The notes under the pieces were generated by a model. The model was not told the origin of the DNA and searched no databases. It saw nothing but the letters and a program-made list of their open reading frames with translations. DNA of 64,000 bases from Saccharophagus sp. K07 (GTDB taxonomy: Bacteria; Pseudomonadota; Gammaproteobacteria; Pseudomonadales; Cellvibrionaceae), in contig NZ_QRAI01000004.1 in assembly GCF_014336955.1 (NCBI RefSeq), forward strand, positions 1-64,000, written 5' to 3'. A program made the position numbers and the translations under genes. Below, piece by piece: positions 26,617 through 35,376 of the stretch (its first letter is position 1; every line of letters begins with the position of its first letter).

Positions 26617-28551
26617 ATGCTGCGATACCGCGATCTCTCGATACAGCGCAAAATTTCGCTGATCATCGGCATAGGTATCGCCTCCGCGATGATCGTCACT
26701 GTCGCCAACTTTATTTCCTTCGACCGCGAGAACGTTAAACGCGACCTGAGCGAGGAAATGCGCGTGCTCGCCCGCATTACCGCCGCGCGCAGCGCCGCCG
26801 CCGTGGCCTTCGGCGACCGGGCCAACGCGCTGGAAAACCTCACCACCCTCGCCTTGCGCTCCACCGTGCAATACGCCTGTATTTACGACGAACAACAGGC
26901 ATTGTTTGCCCGTTTTCACCGCAAAGAGAGCGAATTTCCCCCCTGCGCGGAGGTGCTCGATTATCAGGACAGCAACCAGTTGCTCGGGCGGCAGGATTTA
27001 CTGGAAGTGGTGGAGCCGATCTTCCGCAAAGGGCAGCGGCTGGGTTATGTGCTGGTTGCATCCGACCTGTCGCCGATTTCCGAGCGCACCAACAAGTGGA
27101 TCGTCACCAGTATTTTCGTAACTGCAGCCGCTTTGCTGGTGGCGTTCCTGATGACGCGTCGCATGCGCCGCAGCGTGGTGCAACCCATCATCAACCTCGC
27201 CAACGTAATGGACGATGTGCGCCGTTCCAACAATCTCAGCCTGCGCGCCTGGGCGCATGGGCGCGATGAAACCGGGCGGCTGGTGGAGTCCTTTAACGAA
27301 ATGCTGGAGATCGTGGAGAAAAACAACCGCGATCTGGAGATGCTCTACCGCGGTCTGGTGGAAAAAAGTGCGGAGGCGGAATCCACCGCCGCATCCCTGG
27401 AATTGCGCAACCAGCAGATCAAAGACCTGTTCAACAGCGCCGCCCACGATTTGCGCCAGCCGCTGCAGGCCATGAGCATTTTTGCCCAGACCCTGCAGAA
27501 AAAAACCACCGATCCGGACCAACTCGCGGTGGTCGAAAAACTGCGCCAGGCACAGCAAAATCTCACCAGTTTGTTCAACGAAATTCTCGATGTGTCGCGC
27601 TACGAGTTCGACCTGAAAGCGGCGGGCACTCAGCCGATCTCCATCAAACAACTGCTCAGCAAAGTCTTTTTGGAATTTGAAGCCATTGCCCAGGAAAAAG
27701 GCCTGCGCTTGCGCTTCCACACCTGCGAATATCGGGTGTTGGCTCACGGCGCTCTGCTGGAGCGCATTATCCGCAACCTGCTCAGCAATGCCATCCGCTA
27801 CACCGATCAAGGCGGTGTACTGCTCGGTTGTCGCCGGCGCGGCGATCGCCTCGTCGTCGAAGTGTGGGATACCGGGCGCGGCATTCCCAAGGCGCAACAG
27901 CAGGAGATTTTCAGCAAGTTTGTCCAGGTTAAAGGCGAAGATCGCGAGCAGCGCGGCGGCTTTGGTCTCGGCCTCGCCATCGTCAAGCAGTTCGTCGATA
28001 GTCTGGGTTATCACTTAACCGTGGAATCGCGCGAGGGACGTGGCACGGTATTTCGCCTAGTTGTACCGCTAGTGGATGAACCCACACCGGCGCGCCGAGT
28101 GGCTGTTCCAATGGGCGACCTGCGACCCATGGATCGCAAGTTCACCGGCGATGTGGCCACTCTGGAGGGCCTGCAAGAGCTGGAAGAAACCCGCATTTTG
28201 TTGATCGATGACAACTCCGATATACGTCAGGCGCTTAAGATGACGCTCACGGAATGGGGCTTCATAGTGGATGATTTTGCCGACATCCAATCGATGGAAA
28301 CCTACTACCGTCAGGGTGGGCGTGTTCCCGAGGTGATTATTTCCGACTACGAACTCGGCCCGACGGAAACGGGTGATCTGGCTATCCATACGGCACGCCA
28401 ATGCCTGCAGCGGGATATTCCGGCATGCATTATCAGTGCGGCGGAAGATGAAGCGGTTTGGGAAAAAATCAAAGCCACCGGTTTCGCAGCTCTGCGCAAA
28501 CCAGTTAAACCGGCGCGTTTACGCGCATTGATCAACCATCTTTTGCAGTAG
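26617..28551 (+). CDS. Hybrid sensor histidine kinase with CHASE8-type sensor and receiver
   Basis: 644 residues. TM1 ~12-32, periplasmic CHASE8-like sensor ~35-150 (VLARITAARSAAAVAFGD), TM2 ~158-178 and HAMP ~180-232. A coiled-coil leads to HisKA with the phospho-His near residue 277 (SAAHDLRQPLQAMSIFAQTL), a class common in gammaproteobacterial hybrid kinases. The HATPase domain (~380-495) has NAIRYTDQGG and DTGRGIP. A C-terminal receiver (~525-640) has ILLIDDNSD and phospho-acceptor Asp near 577 (ISDYELG). It is the last gene of the adhesin operon, nine bases after the YfiR-family gene. The likely output is the REC-GGDEF regulator encoded divergently upstream, but no partner is proven. CHASE8 with YfiR recalls the YfiBNR arrangement. 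Confidence 0.9.
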   Translation: MLRYRDLSIQRKISLIIGIGIASAMIVTVANFISFDRENVKRDLSEEMRVLARITAARSAAAVAFGDRANALENLTTLALRSTVQYACIYDEQQALFARFHRKESEFPPCAEVLDYQDSNQLLGRQDLLEVVEPIFRKGQRLGYVLVASDLSPISERTNKWIVTSIFVTAAALLVAFLMTRRMRRSVVQPIINLANVMDDVRRSNNLSLRAWAHGRDETGRLVESFNEMLEIVEKNNRDLEMLYRGLVEKSAEAESTAASLELRNQQIKDLFNSAAHDLRQPLQAMSIFAQTLQKKTTDPDQLAVVEKLRQAQQNLTSLFNEILDVSRYEFDLKAAGTQPISIKQLLSKVFLEFEAIAQEKGLRLRFHTCEYRVLAHGALLERIIRNLLSNAIRYTDQGGVLLGCRRRGDRLVVEVWDTGRGIPKAQQQEIFSKFVQVKGEDREQRGGFGLGLAIVKQFVDSLGYHLTVESREGRGTVFRLVVPLVDEPTPARRVAVPMGDLRPMDRKFTGDVATLEGLQELEETRILLIDDNSDIRQALKMTLTEWGFIVDDFADIQSMETYYRQGGRVPEVIISDYELGPTETGDLAIHTARQCLQRDIPACIISAAEDEAVWEKIKATGFAALRKPVKPARLRALINHLLQ

Positions 28552-28675
28552 GTTGCGGACCTGTACCCACCCTGCTGCGACCGCTGTCAGCAGCATAGGT
28601 ATTGGTGACACCAGCAAAAGCCCATCCGAAAGTAATGTTTTGCGATTTATCCGTATGAAACCCCCGCACAGCGCG

Positions 28676-28681
28676 TATAAT
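28676..28681 (+). promoter_or_regulatory. -10 box of the cytochrome c gene
   Basis: A perfect TATAAT, 53 bases before the GTG start of the cytochrome gene. The -35 region is weak, with no TTGACA at the right distance. Confidence 0.55.
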
Positions 28682-28734
28682 CCGCGCACGAATTTTTCAT
28701 GTTTCTCTCATTTTTGGCCCAAGGAGACACTCTC

Positions 28735-29160
28735 GTGAAATTTATGCCCTCAATGATCAAGGCCTTAGGTCTTTTGGCCGTCATTACCGGTTTCTCTGTC
28801 GCTGTATACGCCGCTACCGAAACCGTAGCGGATCGAACCAAGCCCGTTGGAGAAGTCTGCATGGCGGGCGATCCTTGCGCAGCGGCAGTTGTCGCTAGTG
28901 CCTCCTCCGGTGAACCCCGCAGTGGTGAACAGGTTTACTCCACCAAATGTTTTACCTGCCACGCCACTGGCGCTGCAGGTGCGCCGAAATTAGGTGATGC
29001 AGCGGCGTGGGCACCGCGCCTGTCTGAGCGCGGCGTAGACGGCTTGTATGAAAGTGCACTCAAAGGCTTTAAAGCCATGCCGGCCAAGGGTATGTGCATG
29101 GACTGCAGCGAAGAGGAAATCAAACACGCTGTGGACCACATACTGGCGAGCTCCAAATAA
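28735..29160 (+). CDS. Cytochrome c5-type periplasmic c cytochrome
   Basis: 141 residues from a GTG at 28735, chosen because AAGGAGA (28721-28727) sits seven bases upstream. The 12-codon longer frame has no ribosome site. The signal peptide (ALGLLAVITGFSVAVYAA) is followed by one haem site CFTCH, a distal Met in FKAMPAKGM, and a second cysteine pair (CMDC) typical of the cytochrome c5 family. A further Cys pair, CMAGDPC, lies before the haem domain. Family members are small periplasmic electron carriers. The gene stands alone between its own promoter and terminator. Confidence 0.9.
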   Translation: MKFMPSMIKALGLLAVITGFSVAVYAATETVADRTKPVGEVCMAGDPCAAAVVASASSGEPRSGEQVYSTKCFTCHATGAAGAPKLGDAAAWAPRLSERGVDGLYESALKGFKAMPAKGMCMDCSEEEIKHAVDHILASSK

Positions 29161-29169
29161 ATTGCAAAA

Positions 29170-29192
29170 AACCGCCTTCGGGCGGTTTTTTT
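29170..29192 (+). terminator. Rho-independent terminator after cytochrome c
   Basis: AACCGCC/GGCGGTT stem with a TTCG tetraloop and seven T, starting ten bases after the stop codon. The A run on the 5' side would let it work in both directions. Confidence 0.92.
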
Positions 29193-29267
29193 ATGCCCCT
29201 ATTTTTGTAAACCTTTCTTCTATCCTTTCCCCATATGCGTCGGCAGACATCAGATAGGATTTTTCAG

Positions 29268-30752
29268 ATGAGCTACTACGAAAAATTGGCAAACCACTTT
29301 CGCAAACTCTCCCGCCTGTCTCATTTGGGATCCATATGCGGCTGGGATCAGGCGACCATGATGCCGCCCGGCGGCAATCAGGCGCGTGGTGAGGCTCTGG
29401 CGGAACTCGCGGTGGTCATGCACGAAATGGCCACAGCGCCACAATTGGCGGACTGGTTTGCTGCGGCCAAGCAGGAAGAGTTGAGTGATGCCGAGCGGGT
29501 GAGCCTGCAAGCCATGGAGCGCAATTGGCGGCTCGATACTGTGCTGCCCGCCCATCTGGTGGAGGCAAAGGCGCTGGCTGCTAGCCGCTGCGAACACGCC
29601 TGGCGCGAGCAGCGCAAAAATAACGACTGGCAGGGATTTCTGCCCAATTTGACGGAAGTGATTCAACTTGCGCGTGAAGAAGCGGCAATTCGTGCAGAGG
29701 CGACGGGAACCAGTGCGTACGACGCATTGCTGGATTTATACGAACCCGGCATGACCTGCGCCCAGCTCGACGCTCTATTCGGCGATTTGGTTACCTGGCT
29801 GCCGGATTTGATTAGGACTGCAGAAGAAAAACAAAAAACGCGAACCTTTACTGTGCCGCAAGGGCCTTTCCCAACCGAAAAACAAAAAGAACTCAGTCAG
29901 AGCGTAATGGCATTACTCGGTTTTGATTTTAATCACGGCCGTCTGGACGTCAGCGCTCATCCATTTTGCGGCGGCGTGCCAACCGATGTGCGCATTACTA
30001 CGCGCTATGACGAAGCGGATTTTGTAAAAACGTTGCTCGGCGTTATTCACGAATCCGGCCATGCGCGCTACGAACAAAATCTGCCGCGCGAATGGTCCGG
30101 TCTGCCAGTGGGCCAGGCGCGTTCCATGGGCGTACACGAATCCCAGAGTTTGTTTTTTGAAATGCAGTTGGCGCGCAGTCGTGAATTTGCCGAATTATTA
30201 GCGCCTATGGCTGCCAAGGTATTTGCGCGCGAATCCGATCCGGCATTTTCCGCTGACAATCTCCACCGTTTTAATACGCGCATGAAGCGCGGTTATATCC
30301 GCGTTAACGCGGACGAAGTCACCTATCCCGCCCACGTGATTTTGCGCTACGAAATCGAACGTGCACTTATCGAGGGGACTTTGGCTCCGGCGGATATTCC
30401 AGATGTATGGCATGAAAAAATGCAGACCTATCTCGGGCTATCGACACTGGACAATTACCGCGACGGCTGTATGCAGGATATTCACTGGACCGGCGGTGCG
30501 TTCGGTTATTTCCCGACTTATACCCTGGGCGCAATGTACGCCGCGCAGTTATTTGCCGCTGTCGATAGATCCATTCCCAACCTCCGGGAAAATATCCTGC
30601 GCGGTGAATTAACCGAATTGTTCAACTGGCTCAAAACCCATATCTGGCAAAAAGCCAGCACCTTGAGCACCGATGAATTAATTCGCAGTGCGACCGGAGA
30701 AAGCCTTAACCCCGCGTATTTTCAACGGCATTTGCGGGCGCGATATTTGTGA
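29268..30752 (+). CDS. M32-family metallo-carboxypeptidase (Taq carboxypeptidase)
   Basis: 494 residues from the ATG at 29268 (MSYYEKLANHFRKLSRLSHL), the length typical of the family. The frame is open from 29235. The zinc motif HExxH is present as VIHESGHARYEQ, with the family segment GWDQATMMPPGG near the N-terminus and MKRGYIRVNADEVTYPAHV in the C-terminal half. It should be a cytosolic enzyme removing C-terminal amino acids from peptides with broad specificity. No signal peptide is seen. It is probably monocistronic. Confidence 0.94.
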   Translation: MSYYEKLANHFRKLSRLSHLGSICGWDQATMMPPGGNQARGEALAELAVVMHEMATAPQLADWFAAAKQEELSDAERVSLQAMERNWRLDTVLPAHLVEAKALAASRCEHAWREQRKNNDWQGFLPNLTEVIQLAREEAAIRAEATGTSAYDALLDLYEPGMTCAQLDALFGDLVTWLPDLIRTAEEKQKTRTFTVPQGPFPTEKQKELSQSVMALLGFDFNHGRLDVSAHPFCGGVPTDVRITTRYDEADFVKTLLGVIHESGHARYEQNLPREWSGLPVGQARSMGVHESQSLFFEMQLARSREFAELLAPMAAKVFARESDPAFSADNLHRFNTRMKRGYIRVNADEVTYPAHVILRYEIERALIEGTLAPADIPDVWHEKMQTYLGLSTLDNYRDGCMQDIHWTGGAFGYFPTYTLGAMYAAQLFAAVDRSIPNLRENILRGELTELFNWLKTHIWQKASTLSTDELIRSATGESLNPAYFQRHLRARYL

Positions 30753-30853
30753 TGGTGTCGTTCTTATGCTCGGAGCGAGATTTGCTTGCCCCGAACATCA
30801 TGAATACACTATGCGTTCGCTTACGGATCACCTACCAATGAAAAGGAGTTTTT

Positions 30854-31880
30854 ATGGACACTTTAATCCCTGAATATTTTGAGTACCGGATCAAAGCAGG
30901 CGATAGCCTTTCGATGATCATGGCCAAGTTCTACGGTGTAGGGCCGCGCAGTCCGAGTTACAACAAGATTCTCAACCAGATACTGTCCCTCAATCCCCAT
31001 ATCAAAGACCCAAGCCTGATCCGAACGGGGTCACTGCTGCGGTTGATGGCGATTCCAAATGCAGCGCCAACACCAGTTGTTGCCTCCAGTCCCTTATTCA
31101 ATCCGGTATCAACACCTTTTGTTCTCCCATCCGCTGCCATGTGCCCGGCGGAGTATGGCCCAGAGAGCTTTGTGCTCAACGATATCCCCGCTCAGGATGA
31201 ATTGGATTTTTGGATGCTGAGCTGGCTGGCGCAGAATTCTAATTATCTTGTGATTCCTGGCAGCATCGCCGCAGGCGCTAAAGGTAATCTCCTCAGCCCG
31301 GCCAATATTGGTTTGATCGAGCAGATCAGCGAGCTTTACGCTCGCTACAAATCCGGCGCCCTTAGTAAAAACCAATACGACTACCAGCGCCGACTCTTAC
31401 TCAATCAATTCAAAAACAATATCGGCCCTTTCGAGCGCTGGCTCTTCGGCAATAAAACTTCCCATGAGGCCATCCGCATCGCCCGCGGCGGCGGTATTCC
31501 CGCTACTAAAAATATCAGACCAAGCCGCGCGCCTTAAGAGGCTCGCAGCATATGGCAAACACGGTGGGTATGTATTGACCGGCGTCGGTGTCGCCGCCTC
31601 TTGTATGCAAATTGCGGATACGGATAGCCGGCAGGAGAAAAATGAGATATTGGTGGAGACGGTGGCGAGTACATCCGTTGGGCTAATAGGTGGCGTCCTC
31701 GTTAGCATGTTTTTGGTGTCAAACCCAGTGGGTTGGGGCACGGCGCTGGTCCTGGCAGCAGGAAGTGCGGCAGTTAGCTACGGAGCAGGCTACGGTGCGA
31801 AGAAGGCTTACACCGCCAGTGGTAGCGAGGTCGATTTCGTTGCTGGCACAGGTCTGGATTCCATATGTCGGAAGAATTAA
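30854..31880 (+). pseudogene. LysM-linker-hydrophobic tail protein, copy 1, frameshifted (toxin-like)
   Basis: Intact length would be ~342 codons. AAGGAG precedes the ATG. Parts: LysM domain (residues 6-62, EYRIKAGDSLSMIMAKFYGV); a conserved linker (QDELDFWMLSWLAQNSNYLV, LLLNQFKNNIGPFERWLFGN, SHEAIRIARGGGIPATKNI); then a C-terminal part with two Gly/Ala-rich hydrophobic stretches (GGYVLTGVGVAASC, VSMFLVSNPVGWGTALVLAA) ending DSICRKN. After NI the frame breaks: ATCAGACC here versus ATCACCGACC in copy 2, a loss of two bases near 31517, so the first frame stops at 31537. A small membrane-protein gene overlaps the 3' end by 16 bases. No named family is recognised. A membrane-acting toxin is inferred from the layout. 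Confidence 0.7.
31367..31573 (+). repeat. Recombination-prone linker, copy 1
   Basis: Matches 32294-32502 with about five mismatches and the two-base gap. The sequence beyond it diverges clearly at both protein and DNA level. A conserved linker followed by variable 3' ends is typical of cassette exchange. Confidence 0.88.
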
Positions 31881-32239
31881 TCAGCACATTGTTTAATTTA
31901 GGCGTCTTTTTATGGGCCGCCGCAATGGCATGTCTCGCCTGTATTTTTGTCATGCACGTATTAGTTCCGAAACGACTGTTACAAGTCTATTTTAAAGAGC
32001 CGTATTTCTCGCCGGCGGAAATCGAGTTTTTCACTGGATTCCCGTTTGGCTACATGAGAACCGTTATGTTTATGCGCTTGGCGGGCTTTCCGCAAAGCGG
32101 GAAAAAGAGAGGCCTGACAGAAGCTTACAAATTGACTCCGTTGTGGTTTCAAACCGCCTCGAAAATCATTTTGACTGCATTCTTGATATTTTCACTACCT
32201 CTGATTGGATTAGGGCTTTTTTTCTTTTTTGCTTTATAG
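31865..32239 (+). CDS. Small two-helix membrane protein, immunity-like, paralogue 1
   Basis: 124 residues: an N-terminal membrane helix (VFLWAAAMACLACIFVMHVL), a conserved cytoplasmic or periplasmic middle (YFKEPYFSPAEIEFFTGFPF, then RTVMFMRLAGFPQSGKKRGL, TEAYKLTP.WF) and a C-terminal helix (ILTAFLIFSLPLIGLGLFFF). Two further copies in the window (32794 and 45101) share the middle but differ in the helices. Each begins inside the last codons of a LysM-type gene or fragment, so each is translationally coupled to it. This is the arrangement of immunity genes behind polymorphic toxins. I recognise no family and infer the role from context. Confidence 0.75.
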   Translation: MSEELISTLFNLGVFLWAAAMACLACIFVMHVLVPKRLLQVYFKEPYFSPAEIEFFTGFPFGYMRTVMFMRLAGFPQSGKKRGLTEAYKLTPLWFQTASKIILTAFLIFSLPLIGLGLFFFFAL

Positions 32240-32248
32240 AGTCTTTTT

Positions 32249-32803
32249 GTGTTCGGTGATCTTTATGCCCAGGACAAATTCGGCGGCATCAGCAAAAACC
32301 AATACGACTGCCAGCGCCGACTCTTGCTCAATCAATTCAAAAACAATATCGGCCCTTTCGAGCGCTGGCTCTTCGGCAATAAAACTTCCCATGAGGCCAT
32401 CCGCATCGCCCGCGGTGGCGGTATTCCCGCTACTAAAAATATCACCGACCAAGCCGCGCGCCTTAAGAGGCTCGCCACATATGGCAAACACGGTGGGTAT
32501 GTGCTGACTGGTGTTGGCGTGGCGGCTTCTTGTATTCAAATCGCAGATACTGATGATCGACAAAAGAAGAACGAGATATTTGTGGAGACGGTGGCGAGCA
32601 CTTCTATTGGCTTGGCGGCTGGTTATGCAATAACTCTCTTTCTTGTGTCAAATCCAGTCGGTTGGGGAACGGCTTTAGTTCTGGCTGCGGGGAGTGCTGC
32701 TTTTAGTTTTGGTAGCGGGTATCTCGCAAAGAAGGCTTACACTGCTTTGGGTAGCGAGGTGGACTTTGTATCGGGAGCGGGTGTGGATTCCATATGTCGT
32801 TAG
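32249..32803 (+). pseudogene. Orphan 3' cassette of the LysM module, copy 2 (no LysM domain)
   Basis: Starts abruptly ten bases after the stop at 32239 at the equivalent of the middle of the full gene (FGDLYAQDKFGGISKNQYD). It reads uninterrupted to DSICR, covering the linker and hydrophobic tail. There is no ribosome binding site and the GTG start is doubtful, so it is probably silent unless recombined onto a complete 5' end. The linker is ~97% identical to copy 1, while the tail differs (ASTSIGLAAGYAITLFLVSN). It overlaps its own immunity-like gene by ten bases. Orphan toxin ends with their immunity genes are known from Rhs and CDI loci; application here is inference. Confidence 0.75.
32294..32502 (+). 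repeat. Recombination-prone linker, copy 2
   Basis: Partner of 31367-31573, 927 bases downstream. The unbroken reading frame here shows where copy 1 lost two bases. Confidence 0.88.
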
Positions 32804-33186
32804 AGCTTTTACGCTACCCAACATACCTATGGGCAATTCTGCTCTTCATCCTTATGGGTTGGCTCGTGGTTGTTTTTATCCTGCATTTCTTTGTGCCCAA
32901 GAGCTTGCTAAAAAACTATTTTAAGGAACCCTACTTTTCTCCTGCAGAAATTGAGTTTTTTACTGGCTTTCCTTTTGCGTATATGAGGACGGTCATGTTT
33001 ATGCGAATTGCTGGCTGGCCGAGTAGTGGTAAAAAGCGTGGATTAACGGAAGCTTATAAATTAGCTCCCCCCTGGTTTCGTATCGTGTCAAAGCTTTTAA
33101 TCAGAGTGCTGTTAACGGTTTTTTCTTTGTTTTTTATCCTGGGTATTTTTTTACTTAGTGCATTCTGCATACTTGGTCATTGTTGA
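32794..33186 (+). CDS. Small two-helix membrane protein, immunity-like, paralogue 2
   Basis: 130 residues with helices LWAILLFILMGWLVVVFILH and LLIRVLLTVFSLFFILGIFL, and the shared middle (YFKEPYFSPAEIEFFTGFPF, TEAYKLAPPWFR). Its ATG lies inside the last codons of the orphan cassette (10-base overlap). It is closer to the third paralogue at 45101 (same MS.ELLRYPTYLWA start) than to the one at 31865, matching the greater likeness of the corresponding tails. Confidence 0.75.
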   Translation: MSLELLRYPTYLWAILLFILMGWLVVVFILHFFVPKSLLKNYFKEPYFSPAEIEFFTGFPFAYMRTVMFMRIAGWPSSGKKRGLTEAYKLAPPWFRIVSKLLIRVLLTVFSLFFILGIFLLSAFCILGHC

Positions 33187-33342
33187 AATGGGGGCTTGTC
33201 GCAGATTTTTTTTGAATGATGGATAGTTCAATTGTTCTGTGGCCCTGCTCAGCGTTTCGATGTTTGCGCTGTAGTGAAGTGGGCGATTTTTTTCAGTTTT
33301 TGACTACAACCATTGGCTTGGCTGAGACTGCAGAAGTAACTT

Positions 33343-33368
33343 AAAAGGCGCATTGAAGCGCCTTTTTT
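33343..33368 (+). terminator. Rho-independent terminator after the LysM cassette array
   Basis: AAAAGGCGC/GCGCCTTTT stem with an ATTGAA loop running into a T run. It lies ~160 bases after the last immunity-like gene. Confidence 0.8.
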
Positions 33369-33424
33369 GCTTTCTAGGCTTAGTAGATTGGGTGTCAAGT
33401 TCCGCCACGCGCACGCTCGGTGCG

Positions 33425-33430
33425 TATAAT
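33425..33430 (+). promoter_or_regulatory. -10 box of ddh
   Basis: TATAAT 36 bases before the ddh start; the -35 match is poor. Confidence 0.5.
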
Positions 33431-33466
33431 GCCTCCTTTTTGGCAAGCAGAAGGTGAGGTTGAGAT

Positions 33467-34444
33467 ATGAGTACTCCTATCCGTATTGGCATTATTGGCT
33501 ACGGCAACCTTGGGCGTGGGGTTGAGTTGGCGATTGCACAGAATCCCGATATGACCTTAGTCGGTGTTTTCAGTCGGCGAGATCCTGCCAGTGTTCCCAG
33601 TAAGGCCAAGGTCTATTCGGTCGATGAGGTGATGAACTTTAAGGATCGCGTCGATGTGATGATCCTGTGCGGCGGGTCGGCAACGGATTTGCCAGAACAG
33701 TGTCCGGCGTTTGCGCGGCATTTTAATACCGTCGACAGTTACGACAACCACGGCAAAATTCCCGAGTATTTCGAGCGCGTCAATGCGGCTGCGGTTGCGG
33801 GTGGCAACGTCAGTGTGATTTCGACGGGGTGGGACCCGGGTCTGTTTTCTCTCAATCGTCTTTTGGGGCAAGCCATTTTGCCGCAAGGTGTGGACTACAC
33901 CTTCTGGGGCAAAGGTGTGAGCCAAGGTCACTCCGACGCCATCCGCCGGGTCCCCGGTGTAAAAGCCGGTGTGCAGTACACCGTACCTTCTGAAAATGCC
34001 TTGGCTCGCGTACGCGCTGGCGAAAATCCAGTATTAAGCACGCGAGAAAAACATAGACGGGATTGTTTTGTCGTTGCTGAAGAGGGCGCGGATCAAGCGG
34101 CCATCGTCGAGGCGATCGTCAATATGCCGAATTATTTTGCCGACTATGACACCACGGTGACTTTTATTACGGAAGAAGAATTAAAGCGCGATCACGCCGC
34201 TATGCCACACGGCGGCTATGTTCTACGCAGCGGCAAAACCGGTGCAGACTCAACCCAATTAATGGAATTTTCCATCAAGCTCAGCAGTAATCCGGAATTT
34301 ACCGCGAGCGTGTTGGTCGCGTATGCACGAGCTGCGTTTAAATTAGCGCAAGAGGGCGCGGTGGGCGCTAAAACAGTTTTGGATATTCCGTTTGCGTATC
34401 TTTCGCCAAAATCCGGGGCAGAACTGCGCAAAGAGTTGCTGTAA
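33467..34444 (+). CDS. ddh: meso-Diaminopimelate D-dehydrogenase
   Basis: 325 residues, matching the family length. The Rossmann nucleotide site is IRIGIIGYGNLGRGVELAI. Substrate-site segments follow: VISTGWDPGLFSLNRLLG, WGKGVSQGHSDAIRRVPGV, and MPHGGYVLRSG near the C-terminus. The enzyme makes meso-diaminopimelate from tetrahydrodipicolinate in one NADPH-dependent step, supplying peptidoglycan and lysine and bypassing the succinylase branch. It is found in scattered bacteria, including some Bacteroidetes and gammaproteobacteria, so its presence is a mild taxonomic marker. It is preceded by a promoter and a GAGG ribosome site and stands alone. Confidence 0.94.
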   Translation: MSTPIRIGIIGYGNLGRGVELAIAQNPDMTLVGVFSRRDPASVPSKAKVYSVDEVMNFKDRVDVMILCGGSATDLPEQCPAFARHFNTVDSYDNHGKIPEYFERVNAAAVAGGNVSVISTGWDPGLFSLNRLLGQAILPQGVDYTFWGKGVSQGHSDAIRRVPGVKAGVQYTVPSENALARVRAGENPVLSTREKHRRDCFVVAEEGADQAAIVEAIVNMPNYFADYDTTVTFITEEELKRDHAAMPHGGYVLRSGKTGADSTQLMEFSIKLSSNPEFTASVLVAYARAAFKLAQEGAVGAKTVLDIPFAYLSPKSGAELRKELL

Positions 34445-34459
34445 TAAACTAAATAGGGG

Positions 34460-35005
34460 TTATGTTCTAACCCTTAATTTGGGCCAAATCTCCAACCATC
34501 TTTTAGATGTTATTCGCTTTTCGAATTCCTGCGGCTTGGGTCGTTTGTCATTGAGTGTAATGGTGTACTCAAACAGCGGCTCAAAGCCAAAAGGCGACAG
34601 CAAGGCAATTTCACCCGATTCACTCAAAGTCGCTCCAACGGCGGTTTCAATCTCCACCCAATAACTCATGGCGTCCAGAGTGGATGTATAGGGGTTGTCG
34701 TTATTGCGTTGGTGCATGCGCGCCTGATTTTTAACGGACCATAAAATAGGCAGCCGATCCGTTAATTTGCTTTCGATTTCGCGATCTCTTTCTGCAGAAA
34801 CATCGCTTGGATCAAAATAAATAAGATCTATGTCGTTCAGCGCGGTTGGCAATGAATAATCATGCAGCTTGTCCCACACCAGATTTCTGACAAAACCTGC
34901 CGCAAGGCACCAATCCGGTAGTTGCATTTCTGCTGCGGTAGAAAGCGCATCCATGCGCAGTGAATCGCACTCAATCCATCGTTTGATGACGGCTTCATAG
35001 TTCAT
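34460..35005 (-). CDS. Nucleotidyltransferase-like protein (COG3575/DUF925 family)
   Basis: 181 residues from the ATG at 35005 (MNYEAVIKRWIECD); 14 more codons are open upstream. Hallmarks are LPDWCLAAGFVRNLVWDKLH, the acidic pair LNDIDLIYFD and YWVEIETAVGATL. These define a family of small nucleotidyltransferase-fold proteins of unknown substrate. Its upstream extension would overlap the GFA gene at 35023, so the two minus-strand genes may be co-transcribed. Confidence 0.85.
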   Translation of the reverse strand: MNYEAVIKRWIECDSLRMDALSTAAEMQLPDWCLAAGFVRNLVWDKLHDYSLPTALNDIDLIYFDPSDVSAERDREIESKLTDRLPILWSVKNQARMHQRNNDNPYTSTLDAMSYWVEIETAVGATLSESGEIALLSPFGFEPLFEYTITLNDKRPKPQEFEKRITSKRWLEIWPKLRVRT

Positions 35006-35022
35006 GAAATAGTTGACATCTC

Positions 35023-35376
35023 TTACAAAGAGAGTCGATTCTCGCAATAAGTATGTTTGATCGAAAAGCCGGAAAGATCAGTATCCAGGCACGCCGGTCT
35101 TAATCGCAATGTTGACGGTGCTGCCGTTCGGTAAGCGTAAAGATGGGAGCCGCAATTACCACAAAATACGCGGAATTTTGCAGCAGAGGATTCAATTTCT
35201 TTTAGTAAATCAGCGCCAGATATCAGAGTGAAACTTTCGCGAGCTATGGTGACACCCATTGAGAAAGCAGAAGCATGCGCCTTGCGGCAGGTAAGGCAAT
35301 GGCAACATTCAATCTCTGCAATAGTCTCGCCAACTCTATATTTGACGCTGCCGCATAAACATGAACCTTCGTACAT
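35023..35376 (-). CDS. GFA-family zinc protein (glutathione-dependent formaldehyde-activating-like), short C-terminus
   Basis: 117 residues. The zinc motifs are complete: GSCLCGSVKY, CCHCLTCRKAHAS and FCGNCGSHLYAY. The fold is that of GFA/CENP-V proteins. Usual members are ~130 residues and end with a HIYV..KAPW-type strand. Here it ends HTYCENRLSL and stops, so the last strand is lost or altered. Substrate is unknown for most of the family. Confidence 0.85.
   Translation of the reverse strand: MYEGSCLCGSVKYRVGETIAEIECCHCLTCRKAHASAFSMGVTIARESFTLISGADLLKEIESSAAKFRVFCGNCGSHLYAYRTAAPSTLRLRPACLDTDLSGFSIKHTYCENRLSL

Noticed and set aside
31500-31540. Programmed ribosomal frameshift in LysM copy 1
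   Set aside because: The needed shift is +1/-2, the local ACTAAAAATATC is not a known slippery site for it, copy 2 has the two bases, and copy 3 is broken elsewhere. Mutation or sequence error is simpler.
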